A stretch of DNA of 64,000 nt, taken from positions 1 to 64,000 of IMG/VR virus record IMGVR_UViG_3300021057_000274, one strand, 5' to 3'. The DNA comes from a virus. The position numbers and the translations under genes are program-made. Positions 31,946-39,578 of this stretch are shown one piece after another; position 1 is the first letter of the stretch; each line of letters starts with the position of its first letter. The notes beneath the pieces are model-generated. The model ran no database searches. It had not been told where the DNA came from and saw only the letters and a list, made by a program, of their open reading frames with translations.

Positions 31946-32550
31946 CGGCACTTCGCTTCTACACTTTCATTAACATGTACACCGGCGGCATGGGTGGCCC
32001 GATCCACGGTGGCATCCAGTCGGCGCACGTCGTACATCGCACGATCTACAAGTACCTCCGACCGATGACCGCGGAACATCGCTCTGGGGATCCTGAGGCC
32101 AAGCGCGGCAACGTTCTCCGCGAGTGGATGGCGAAGCACGAGACGATGATCGTGTGCAGCGCTGGCTACGCCGAGAACCTCGACAAGCTCACCGACGTCA
32201 TCTCGCGCGCAGGCGAGCAGCTTTGCTTGCCGTGGGGCACCTTCAACGAGAGCGAAGCGGCGCTCAAGGGGCTCCAAACCGGGGTCGGTCTCGTGCTACC
32301 CGAGGAGCTCTTCGACGTCGTTGACTATCGCACGGCGAACAACGCCGTGACGAACGGCGCGGACTTTCAAGCGGCGTGGCCCTTCAAGAGCACGTCCAAG
32401 ACGGCGCTCTTCTACCTCGGTGCGCCAGCTTTCGCTGGCGAAGTTCCAGGCGCCGAAGAGGGCGACATCGTCGTGCGCCGCGCCTATCTGCCGGGCTCGA
32501 TCGAGCACGAGTTGATGACAGCCGTCAAGGCTTGCCCGCTAGCACGATGA
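31942..32550 (+). CDS. Possible peptidyl-tRNA hydrolase 2-like protein
   Basis: A protein of 202 residues. GGIQSAHVVHRTIYKYL resembles the K-x-x-Q-x-x-H helix of PTH2, and ETMIVCSAGYAENLDKLTDVI followed by LQTGVGLVLPEEL fits its later strands. The usual Lys of the first strand is not clear. PTH2-like proteins occur in several large phages. Function is a guess. Confidence 0.45.
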   Translation: MTALRFYTFINMYTGGMGGPIHGGIQSAHVVHRTIYKYLRPMTAEHRSGDPEAKRGNVLREWMAKHETMIVCSAGYAENLDKLTDVISRAGEQLCLPWGTFNESEAALKGLQTGVGLVLPEELFDVVDYRTANNAVTNGADFQAAWPFKSTSKTALFYLGAPAFAGEVPGAEEGDIVVRRAYLPGSIEHELMTAVKACPLAR

Positions 32551-32762
32551 CCTACCGAGAAGTTTTTCCGGTAGCCAAGGGTGAAGACCCGCTCGAGTCC
32601 CGAGAGTTCTACGAGCGCTGTCAGGCTTATCGCACGGCTCACTACGGAGATCAAGAGAACGTCTGCCGGGCGTGGGACGGGATCAAGGACTTCGTCAAGC
32701 ATCACTACCAGGTGAAGCCCACCCTCTGGCAGAGGATCACTTCAATTTTTCACAAGAGCTAG
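32547..32762 (+). CDS. Hypothetical protein, 71 residues
   Basis: ATGA-coupled. Helical, polar (FYERCQAYRTAHYGDQENVC). Unrecognised. Confidence 0.6.
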   Translation: MTYREVFPVAKGEDPLESREFYERCQAYRTAHYGDQENVCRAWDGIKDFVKHHYQVKPTLWQRITSIFHKS

Positions 32763-32763
32763 A

Positions 32764-33048
32764 GTGACCTGGGAATTCGCCACGTGCTGGGAGCGCCTCA
32801 ACGAGAAGGGGCGCTGGGAGCACAACCACGTCGAGTACGACTGGGCCGAGGGTGACACTCCCAAGGCCGTCAACTCGCTTCAAGAGCGCTCGTGGACGAA
32901 CGCGAAGTGGAGAAAGACGACAGGTTATCTCATTCCCTGGACGTTTCACCTCGTTGACACGTTCAACAAGAAGATGGACGTGCTGCAGGTACCTCGCTTC
33001 TTGAGCTTTAGAGACGCATTCAAGCATCTCTCCGGAGAAATCGTATGA
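32764..33048 (+). CDS. Hypothetical protein, 94 residues
   Basis: GTG start one base after the previous stop. Trp-rich (WEFATCWERLNEKGRWEHN). Unrecognised. Stop overlaps ATG 33045. Confidence 0.6.
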   Translation: MTWEFATCWERLNEKGRWEHNHVEYDWAEGDTPKAVNSLQERSWTNAKWRKTTGYLIPWTFHLVDTFNKKMDVLQVPRFLSFRDAFKHLSGEIV

Positions 33049-33209
33049 GCTGGATGATCTCGTGGTACAACAAGCTGCGCTATCCTCACGGTGATCAGCT
33101 CCGTCCAGAGCTGTCACATGATCGCGTCATGCGCATCCTCGAGCAAGCCGCGAGAAAGAGCGGCGCTCAACGAACTACCTACCTCAGGTCAAAGATTCCC
33201 ACCTGGTGA
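33045..33209 (+). CDS. Hypothetical protein, 54 residues
   Basis: Read directly: ATG 33045 overlaps the previous TGA and its own TGA overlaps GTG 33206. Basic, helical (VMRILEQAARKSGAQ). Unrecognised. Confidence 0.6.
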   Translation: MSWMISWYNKLRYPHGDQLRPELSHDRVMRILEQAARKSGAQRTTYLRSKIPTW

Positions 33210-33820
33210 ACGAGATCACCCTCGACTCAACGATCGCTCGCTGGCTCGTTCGTGAGCTCTCAACCCCGATTGACTTAGAGAGCATCTGGCTCTCTCCGCA
33301 AACTGCGATCAGGATCGACCAGATGGCTGAGAAGATCTTCTCGAGCCCAGAGGCGGCCCGCGGGCGCACGTTCGAGAAGGTGCGCGAGGATTGCATTCAC
33401 GGGAAGCTCGGCGAGCTCGCGATCGTGCGTCGCCTTGAGCGAGCTGGAATGCACGTCGTTTGGAACGTCGAGAAGGAGAGCGGCCAGTACTTTTGGGACG
33501 TGAGCGCCGACGGTTACCTTCTCGAGCTCAAGGCTCAATCACGCTACGACGCGAACGGCAATCCTCGGCAATTCTTCTCATTCTCTGAGGAGGACATGCA
33601 TCGCATGGTGACTCCGATGTCACGGTGGAGAGACTTTCACGCGATCATCGCGTGGGTGCTCGTCGCGAGCGAGGTGAGGCCATGGTTCTTGATCGACGCG
33701 TCGATGCTCAACCCCGAGCTCAAGTATTGGGTCCAGAGCAACTACAAGAGCGGCGGCAGATACTTGCAGATGGGAAAGGTCCGTTCGGCTGGTGGCCTGA
33801 GGTCCCTTTGCTCCATTTGA
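33206..33820 (+). CDS. PD-(D/E)XK nuclease-like protein
   Basis: A protein of 204 residues with GTG start. HGKLGELAIVRRLERAG, then YFWDVSADGYLLELKAQSRYD: Glu in the first helix, Asp, and E-x-K with a following Gln, which is the restriction-endonuclease-like core. Helix and strand order fits. Substrate unknown. The last gene of this plus-strand run; a minus-strand pair follows. Confidence 0.6.
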   Translation: MNEITLDSTIARWLVRELSTPIDLESIWLSPQTAIRIDQMAEKIFSSPEAARGRTFEKVREDCIHGKLGELAIVRRLERAGMHVVWNVEKESGQYFWDVSADGYLLELKAQSRYDANGNPRQFFSFSEEDMHRMVTPMSRWRDFHAIIAWVLVASEVRPWFLIDASMLNPELKYWVQSNYKSGGRYLQMGKVRSAGGLRSLCSI

Positions 33821-33875
33821 GGTGGTTACCTACCTACCTCGAGCGCTCGTTTGGTACCGGTTAGCGTGCCTCATG

Positions 33876-34076
33876 TCAGTCGCCTGAGCGCGGATTTTCC
33901 TTCCTCATCGGATACAAGCGTGGCCCGATTCCCGGCGGCTGGTAGCCAGCCTCGCCCGCGGCGAGGATCAGCTTCAAGCACTCGCTTCCGACGTAGACGA
34001 GCTGCGCGTCGCGGGTGTCGACGAGGGTCGGGTTCTTGCCTAGCTTCTTCCCGCAAGCGAAGCACCTCAGAGACAC
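33876..34076 (-). CDS. Small Cys-rich phage protein, 66 residues
   Basis: GTG 34076 with GGGGA six bases upstream. CFACGKKLGKNPTLVDTRD, then VYVGSECLKLI and AGEAGYQPPGIGPRLYP: a zinc-binding C-x2-C...C protein of a type common in phages. A longer frame to 34265 exists but runs through the upstream gene in another frame, so the short form is preferred. Confidence 0.65.
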   Translation of the reverse strand: MSLRCFACGKKLGKNPTLVDTRDAQLVYVGSECLKLILAAGEAGYQPPGIGPRLYPMRKENPRSGD

Positions 34077-34228
34077 GGGAGTCCCCAGTATTGACGGTGA
34101 TACATCTCGGGGAGCAGGCACCACGCCCGATGGGGATTGTGGAGACAGGTGAGCGTCACCCACGTCGTGTACGACATCAAGTGGGCGACTCTCTCGTATC
34201 TGCGAGAGGGTGCGATGCGTATCGCCAT
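34067..34228 (-). CDS. Hypothetical protein, 53 residues, leaderless
   Basis: Read directly on the minus strand: ATG 34228, stop 34067-34069 overlapping the start of the 34076 gene by ten bases. MAIRIAPSRRYERVAHLMSY then a His/Cys-containing middle (CLHNPHRAWC). It starts 7 bases after a strong minus-strand -10. Unrecognised. Confidence 0.55.
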   Translation of the reverse strand: MAIRIAPSRRYERVAHLMSYTTWVTLTCLHNPHRAWCLLPEMYHRQYWGLPCL

Positions 34229-34235
34229 AATGAGT

Positions 34236-34264
34236 ATTGTAACACAAAACGCCTAAAAAGTACA
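34236..34264 (-). promoter_or_regulatory. Minus-strand promoter, leaderless class
   Basis: On the minus strand: -35 TGTACT (34264-34259), 17-bp spacer, -10 TACAAT (34241-34236) in TTTTGTGTTACAAT. ATG 34228 follows after 7 bases. It is divergent from the topoisomerase promoter. Confidence 0.65.
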
Positions 34265-34303
34265 CTCAGACTCTTGAGAAAAGCTCATAACTAGAACTAG
34301 AAT

Positions 34304-34332
34304 ATAACTTTTCTCTAAAAATGTGATATAAT
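34304..34332 (+). promoter_or_regulatory. Topoisomerase large-subunit promoter, leaderless class
   Basis: -10 TATAAT (34327-34332) in TGTGATATAAT; the -35 position reads TATAAC and is poor. ATG 34339 follows after 6 bases. The 75 bases upstream are very AT-rich, unlike the rest of the window. Confidence 0.55.
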
Positions 34333-34338
34333 GCTCAA

Positions 34339-36282
34339 ATGACAAGTCAACGTTCGATCGAGAAGAAGTACCAGAAGCTGACGGACGTCGAGCACGTCTT
34401 GCTTCGACCGAACCGCTACATCGGTGCCAAGGAGCCAGTCACCGCGAAGACGTGGGTGGTCGAGGGTGGCAAGATGGTCGAGAGGGAGCTCTCGTGGGCG
34501 CCCGGCTTTCTCAAGCTGTTCGACGAGATCATCTCAAACTCGGTCGACTTCTCGAAGACCCCCGAGGGTGCTCGCCTCGACGCTGTCAAGGTGGAGATCG
34601 ATCGGAAGACCGGCATGATCTCGGTCGAGGACAACGGAGGCATCCCGGTCGTCATCCACGGTGAGTACGGCGAGCACATCCCGACGATGATCTTCGGGTA
34701 CCTCCGGTCAGGCTCGAACTTCAACGACGACGACAAGGACGCCGCGGCCGACCTCACCGGCCAAAACGGGGAGGGTGCGTCGCTCACCAACATCTTCTCG
34801 ACCGAGTTCACGGTCGAGACCTGTGACGGCAAGAAGGCCTTCAAGCAGACCTGGTCGAACAACATGCGTCAGGTCACCGAGCCCAAGATCAGGGACGGCG
34901 CGAAGGGCTTTACTCGGATCACCTACACTCCGGATTACGCTCACCTCAAGGTGACGCTCGACGACGGCAACTACGCCAAGCTCGTCAAGCGAGTCTACGA
35001 CGTCGCGGCATGCAACCCGCGTCTCAAGGTCTTCCTCAACGGTGAGCGCATCCAGGTCAAGTCCTTCGAGGACTACATTCACCTCTACGGCAAGGACTTC
35101 ATCTACGAGGCGAACTCGGACTGGCAGATCGGCGTCGCCCGGAGCGAGGACGGCCTGCAGCACGTCTCCTTCGTCAACAGCACCGAGACGACGATCGGCG
35201 GCACGCACGTCGACTACGTCGCATACCAGCTGGCCAACCAGCTGCGCGAGCTGATCAAGCGGAAGAACAAGATCGACCTCAAGCCGTCTGACATCTTCGC
35301 CCACTTCCACCTCTTCATCAATGCTCGCATTCACCGTCCGCGGTACAACTCGCAGACGAAGGAGAACTTGACGACGGCGGTCAAGGAGTTCGGCACGAGC
35401 TGGGCGCCGTCCGATCGGATGGTCAAGGAGATCCACAAGAGCGAGATCGTCCAGGCGATCATCCGCTGGCACGAGGCGAAGACCCTCGTCAAGGAGCGCG
35501 AGCAGCTGAAGGACCTCGACAAGGAGGCCGACAAGACGCCAGCTCGCCGCATCGTCAAGCTCCAGGACGCCAACTGGGCCGGCAAGCACCCCCAGAAGTG
35601 CATCCTCTTCCTGACCGAGGGTGACTCGGCTGCGAAGGTGGGCAAGAGCACTGGCGACCGTGACCGCATGGGCTTTCTCCCGCTGCGCGGCAAGCCGCTC
35701 AACGTCAGCTCGGCCAAGGTGAGCAAGATCACCGCAAACGAGGAGTTCTTCAACATCATGGTGGCGATGGGGCTGAAGATCGGGGAGCCGGTCAAGAGCA
35801 TCCACCAGCTCCGCTACGCCAAGATCGGCTTGATGACCGACGCGGACCACGACGGCGCCCACATCCAGGGCCTGCTGATCAACAACTTCCACCGCTTCTG
35901 GCCTGAGCTCTTCAAGCTCGGTGTCATCCACCGCTTCATGACGCCCATCGTCAAGGTCTGGGTCGGCAACAGCAAGAAGCCGCTCTCCTTCTATGAGATC
36001 AAGGACTTCAAGGAGTGGGAGGAGAAGCACAAGGGCACGAAGTACCGCTCCAAGTACTACAAGGGGCTAGCGACCTCGCAAGACGAGGAGTTCACCGAGT
36101 ACTTCCAGAGCATCAACGACCACCTGATTCGCATCGAGGCGCGGAGCCAAGACGACCACGACGTCATCGAGCTAGTCTTCTCGAAGGCGTACGGCTCATC
36201 CGACAAGCGGAAGGAGTGGCTGAAGCTGACCGACGACGACGTCGAGACGCTGGACATAGAAAGCGCGGAGGAGGTAGAATGA
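34339..36282 (+). CDS. Type II DNA topoisomerase, large (ATPase/TOPRIM) subunit
   Basis: A protein of 647 residues, equal to T4 gp39 and gp60 joined. GHKL ATPase motifs: FDEIISNSVDFSKTP (N box), SVEDNGGIPV and GQNGEGASLTNIFS (ATP lid). Transducer in the middle. TOPRIM: CILFLTEGDSAAKVG (catalytic Glu) and LMTDADHDGAHIQG (D-x-D-x-D metal site). With the 36501 subunit it makes a phage topoisomerase that relieves supercoiling during replication. Predicted leaderless mRNA. Confidence 0.95.
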   Translation: MTSQRSIEKKYQKLTDVEHVLLRPNRYIGAKEPVTAKTWVVEGGKMVERELSWAPGFLKLFDEIISNSVDFSKTPEGARLDAVKVEIDRKTGMISVEDNGGIPVVIHGEYGEHIPTMIFGYLRSGSNFNDDDKDAAADLTGQNGEGASLTNIFSTEFTVETCDGKKAFKQTWSNNMRQVTEPKIRDGAKGFTRITYTPDYAHLKVTLDDGNYAKLVKRVYDVAACNPRLKVFLNGERIQVKSFEDYIHLYGKDFIYEANSDWQIGVARSEDGLQHVSFVNSTETTIGGTHVDYVAYQLANQLRELIKRKNKIDLKPSDIFAHFHLFINARIHRPRYNSQTKENLTTAVKEFGTSWAPSDRMVKEIHKSEIVQAIIRWHEAKTLVKEREQLKDLDKEADKTPARRIVKLQDANWAGKHPQKCILFLTEGDSAAKVGKSTGDRDRMGFLPLRGKPLNVSSAKVSKITANEEFFNIMVAMGLKIGEPVKSIHQLRYAKIGLMTDADHDGAHIQGLLINNFHRFWPELFKLGVIHRFMTPIVKVWVGNSKKPLSFYEIKDFKEWEEKHKGTKYRSKYYKGLATSQDEEFTEYFQSINDHLIRIEARSQDDHDVIELVFSKAYGSSDKRKEWLKLTDDDVETLDIESAEEVE

Positions 36283-36449
36283 GCTTGCATCCCCAAGAAT
36301 TTGACGAGGACGGCTACCCGGTTTGCTCCGAATGCGGAGCGTGCTACGAGAATCATGGGCTCGGTACCGCTTGCAACGAGTGTCGTCATCGAGACTTGAT
36401 CGAGTGCGAAGCCGACTACATGGAGCACGAATTCACGCTTACGCCGTGA
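36279..36449 (+). CDS. Small zinc-ribbon protein, 56 residues
   Basis: ATG 36279 overlaps the topoisomerase stop (ATGA). CSECGACYENHG, then CNEC 14 residues on, gives a paired C-x2-C zinc ribbon. Acidic C-terminus. Sits between the two topoisomerase genes and may act with them, which is inference. Confidence 0.65.
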   Translation: MSLHPQEFDEDGYPVCSECGACYENHGLGTACNECRHRDLIECEADYMEHEFTLTP

Positions 36450-36459
36450 AAGCTCTAAG

Positions 36460-36494
36460 TTTTGTGACAAAATATGCACATTTTGTGATATAAT
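36460..36494 (+). repeat. Tandem operator-like repeat over the topoisomerase medium promoter
   Basis: TTTTGTGACAAAAT (36460-36473) and TTTTGTGATATAAT (36481-36494) are direct repeats with a 21-bp period. The second contains the -10 TATAAT; the -35 region (36466-36471) lies in the first. The same TTTTGTGATAAAAT occurs at 45924-45937. ATG 36501 follows the -10 by 6 bases, so the mRNA is predicted leaderless. Confidence 0.6.
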
Positions 36495-36500
36495 GCACCT

Positions 36501-37895
36501 ATGACGAGACCTACCCAGGCGCCGATTCCAGAGTTCAACCCGAATCGCGCCGAATCCGTCAAGGAGCTCTTCGACGGTCCGGTTCGCGAGTTCAGCATGT
36601 ACAACAACCGCCGGATGATCCCGTCGATCGTCGACGGTTTCAAGATCAGCCAGCGCAAGGTGATCTACGGGACCCTCAAAAAGGCGCCCAGCATCACCCC
36701 GGGTAACGGCATCAAGGTCGCTCAGCTAGCCAACTTCATCGCTGAGATCACCCACTACGATCACGGCGAGGGCTCCCTCTCTGGCGCGATCGTCGGTCTC
36801 GCCCAGAATTTCCCGGGGACCAACAATATCAATTACCTGCAGCCGATCGGGCAGTTCGGTAACCGGCTCTCGCCGGCCGCTGGCGCCGACCGCTATATCT
36901 TTACCGACCTGAACCCGATCTTCCGGAAGATCTTCATCAAGGAAGATGACCTCATCCTGGAATACCTCGAGAACGACGGTGACCAGATCGAGCCGAAGTT
37001 CTACTACCCGATCCTCCCGAACGTCTTGATCAACGGGAACGACTCGATGGGCACCGGACATGCCTCCTCCTTCCTCCAGTACAACCCGGAGGACCTGAAG
37101 CGGTACATCCTGGCGGCCCTGAAGGGCGGCAAGCCCAAGCCCCTGGTCCCGTGGTTCCGCGGCTACACCGGTGAGGTCACCAAGGACCCGGCCACGAAGC
37201 AAGTGACCGTCAAGGGCAAGATCGAGAAGGTCAACTCGACGACGCTCCGCATCACGGAGCTGCCGCCGGGCACGTGGGAGGAGAACTACAAGCAGTACCT
37301 CTACACCCTCGAGGACGCCGGCTACATCAAGAGCTTCCAGGCGAACTCGACCTCGCAGGGTTGGGACTGGGTGATCACGGTGCCACGGACCACCGGCTAC
37401 GCCGACGACGAGGAGCTCGTCAAGAAGTTCAAGCTGGTCTGGCGCGTCACGGAGAACTTCACCGTGTGGCTGCCGCACGGCAAGCTGAAGCGCTTCTCTG
37501 GCCCGGAGGAGCTGATCGACTACTTCATCGACTTTCGTCTCGACAAGTACGAGGAGCGCCGCCAAGCGGTGATCAAGCAGCTCGAGGCGGAGCTCGTCGA
37601 GCTCAACGAGCGGCTCCGCTGGGTCAAGCACTACACTCACGGCGATAACGCTTCCAAGTTCTCCAAGAAGACCAAGGTGGAGTGGCAGCAGCTGCTCGCC
37701 GACCTGAAGTTCACCCTGATCGACCAGCTGATGGCGATCCCGCTCTACCGCCTGACTAGGGACGAGATCGAGAAGCTCGAGAAGCAGATCACCGACACTC
37801 AAATCCAGCTGAAGTTCTACAGAGACTCGACGAACGTCACCCTATACGTCCGCGACCTCGAGGCGCTTGACCTCTCTAAGGAACTTCGCGCGTGA
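36501..37895 (+). CDS. Type II DNA topoisomerase, medium (DNA cleavage) subunit
   Basis: A protein of 464 residues, similar in length to T4 gp52 (about 440). GyrA/ParC-like core: winged helix with ISQRKVIYGTLKK, then THYDHGEGSLSGAIVGLAQNF and NRLSPAAGADRYIFT, where Tyr132 is the predicted DNA-linking residue. A coiled-coil gate follows (EERRQAVIKQLEAELVELNE). No beta-pinwheel C-terminal domain. Works with the 34339 subunit. Confidence 0.95.
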   Translation: MTRPTQAPIPEFNPNRAESVKELFDGPVREFSMYNNRRMIPSIVDGFKISQRKVIYGTLKKAPSITPGNGIKVAQLANFIAEITHYDHGEGSLSGAIVGLAQNFPGTNNINYLQPIGQFGNRLSPAAGADRYIFTDLNPIFRKIFIKEDDLILEYLENDGDQIEPKFYYPILPNVLINGNDSMGTGHASSFLQYNPEDLKRYILAALKGGKPKPLVPWFRGYTGEVTKDPATKQVTVKGKIEKVNSTTLRITELPPGTWEENYKQYLYTLEDAGYIKSFQANSTSQGWDWVITVPRTTGYADDEELVKKFKLVWRVTENFTVWLPHGKLKRFSGPEELIDYFIDFRLDKYEERRQAVIKQLEAELVELNERLRWVKHYTHGDNASKFSKKTKVEWQQLLADLKFTLIDQLMAIPLYRLTRDEIEKLEKQITDTQIQLKFYRDSTNVTLYVRDLEALDLSKELRA

Positions 37896-38941
37896 AGATA
37901 GCCATCACCGGCGGCATCGGAAGCGGAAAGACGACGCTCGTCAACAAGCTCAAGCTTCTCCTCACGGAGTTCAACTTCGTCAACATCGACGACCTGGTGC
38001 GTGAGCTCTACGAGGACACCGAGATCAAGGCGAAGCTCTTCGAGTACTTCGGGACCAGCGATCGCAAGGCGATCTCGGACATCGTCTTCCAAGCACCTGA
38101 GAAGCTGCGCTGGGTAGAGGGTCTCTTTGGCTCCTTCATGTCCCTCAAGCTCAATCTGCTTCTCAACGCGGGAAAGCGAGACATCATCGTCGAGTTTCCC
38201 CTCCTCTTCGAGATGGGGATGGATGACCAATTCGACAAGGTCATCGCGATTGTCGCAGACGAGGAGACTCGCATCGAACGCGTGATGAAGCGGAACGGCT
38301 TCACCCGTGAGAAGATCAAGGCGATCATCGCTAGCCAGGGAGACTGGCACGATCACGCACACAAGTGCGACTTGATCATCGACACGACCGACTCTGATCT
38401 CAACATGGCGGCGCTACGGGCGGTCGACGTCGCCAGGGGCATCACGCGAGGGATCGTCGCTGGCTCGTTCGATCCGATCACCGAGGGTCACATGTGGCTG
38501 ATCGAAAAAGCTCTTGACCTCGTTGACGCCGTCGATGTCGTGGTTGCGTATAATCCGAACAAGAAGGGCCTGTTTGACTTCGAGGAGCGGAAAGCCCTCG
38601 TGGCCGAAGCGATCAGAGAGACGCCCCTGGCAGAAGGAGCGGTCAACATCACGGCGCTTCCCCAGAACAAGATGCTCGTCGCCTACGCTAGAGAGACAGG
38701 CTCCAAGTTTGTCTTCCGGGGCATCCGCAACGTCACTGACTTCGACTACGAGACACAGCTCAACCTGGTCAACAAGAAGATCGCGCCAGAGGTCGAGACG
38801 GTCTTCCTGATGCCGCCGTCGCACCTAACAGAGGTGAGCTCGTCGGTCGTCAAGAGCATGCTTCACCTCGAGGGGTGGGAGAGCGCGGTGCGTCAGTACG
38901 TGCCAGAGTGTGTCTTGAGGGCACTCAAGAAGCTGACGTGA
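37892..38941 (+). CDS. Dephospho-CoA kinase - phosphopantetheine adenylyltransferase fusion
   Basis: A protein of 349 residues that joins the last two steps of CoA synthesis. Residues 1-185 are CoaE-like: P-loop ITGGIGSGKTTL (about 5-16), NIDDLVREL, FPLLFEMGMDDQFDKVI and a lid RVMKRNGF. Residues 186-349 are CoaD-like: GIVAGSFDPITEGHMWLI (T/H-x-G-H motif), FRGIRNVTDFDYETQLN and a C-terminal SSSVVKSM. Mammalian COASY has the two domains in the opposite order. Coupled to the topoisomerase gene (GTGA). Both active sites look intact. Confidence 0.9.
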   Translation: MKIAITGGIGSGKTTLVNKLKLLLTEFNFVNIDDLVRELYEDTEIKAKLFEYFGTSDRKAISDIVFQAPEKLRWVEGLFGSFMSLKLNLLLNAGKRDIIVEFPLLFEMGMDDQFDKVIAIVADEETRIERVMKRNGFTREKIKAIIASQGDWHDHAHKCDLIIDTTDSDLNMAALRAVDVARGITRGIVAGSFDPITEGHMWLIEKALDLVDAVDVVVAYNPNKKGLFDFEERKALVAEAIRETPLAEGAVNITALPQNKMLVAYARETGSKFVFRGIRNVTDFDYETQLNLVNKKIAPEVETVFLMPPSHLTEVSSSVVKSMLHLEGWESAVRQYVPECVLRALKKLT

Positions 38942-39138
38942 GGATCGTTCTCTCGAACGGGCAAGAGCTTCACTACGGCGCCAGGATGCGAGTTCCTGCT
39001 CGCGTCATCTGGGACTTGCCGCAGCGACTCGTTGAGCGAGAACACATCACCCTAGATGACAGAGCCGCCTCCCCGGGATCAGAGGTGCTCTGCCGCCCCA
39101 CCCGTCGAGAGTGGGAGATGCTCGCCTGCTTCTGTTAA
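38938..39138 (+). CDS. Hypothetical protein, 66 residues
   Basis: GTG 38938 overlaps the fusion-gene stop. Beta-rich, basic (RMRVPARVIWDLPQRLVE). Unrecognised. Confidence 0.6.
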   Translation: MRIVLSNGQELHYGARMRVPARVIWDLPQRLVEREHITLDDRAASPGSEVLCRPTRREWEMLACFC

Positions 39139-39145
39139 ATATCAC

Positions 39146-39199
39146 ATGAAGCTCACTCAAATCCTCGAGAATAAAACGGCCGCCTTCACGAACCTCTAG
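39146..39199 (+). pseudogene. 17-residue ORF, likely remnant of a head-packaged protein gene
   Basis: Reads MKLTQILENKTAAFTNL then TAG. The upstream TTAAATATCAC-ATG and the first codons match the start of the mART gene (CTAAATATCTCTC-ATG, MKLSDLYES). It looks like the promoter and targeting peptide of a lost late gene, but may be a real micropeptide. Confidence 0.35.
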
Positions 39200-39207
39200 G
39201 TCGTCAC

Positions 39208-39375
39208 GTGAAACCGCTCATCATCTGGATCCTCGTCACCTACAACGCTAACTTCTCAAGCATCGAGGAGATGAGAGACGCGGTCACTTGCAAGACCAAG
39301 ATGGAGCGAATCGAAAAGTCCAACGCCGGGAAGCTCAGGGCCGACTGCTACGCGATCATGGTCGGCGCGAAGTGA
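39208..39375 (+). CDS. Small signal-anchored protein, first of a tandem pair
   Basis: A protein of 55 residues with GTG start at 39208. Hydrophobic N-terminus (LIIWILVTYNANFSS) and two Cys (about 28 and 47). Similar in plan to the next gene: a strand/helix, a Cys, a charged middle, then ADCYAIM. Probably exported or membrane-held with a disulfide. Confidence 0.5.
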   Translation: MKPLIIWILVTYNANFSSIEEMRDAVTCKTKMERIEKSNAGKLRADCYAIMVGAK

Positions 39376-39578
39376 AGTCGATCGTCATCTACGTCTTGAT
39401 CGTCTACAACTCTCACACCTCGAACATCGGCGGTTACTACCCGACCTCCAAGCTCTGCTGGGACGAGGCGCAGGTCATCCGCAAGGACAAGAGACACCGC
39501 CAGGAGGGCCCGCCGTGGAAGGCGGACTGCATCATGCTGAAGGTTGAGCTTGAGAACTACCTGAGCGCGGCGAGGTAG
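39372..39578 (+). CDS. Small signal-anchored protein, second of a tandem pair
   Basis: A protein of 68 residues, GTGA-coupled. IVIYVLIVYNSHTSN, then Cys, charged middle and ADCIML parallels the previous gene, so the pair arose by duplication. The end overlaps the convergent GNAT gene by 22 bases. Confidence 0.55.
   Translation: MKSIVIYVLIVYNSHTSNIGGYYPTSKLCWDEAQVIRKDKRHRQEGPPWKADCIMLKVELENYLSAAR

Noticed and set aside
34708-36030. 440-residue minus-strand frame under the topoisomerase large subunit
   Set aside because: Antisense shadow of a certain gene, dominated by Leu, Val, Asp and Glu, as expected from GC-rich reverse reading. No ribosome site or motif.
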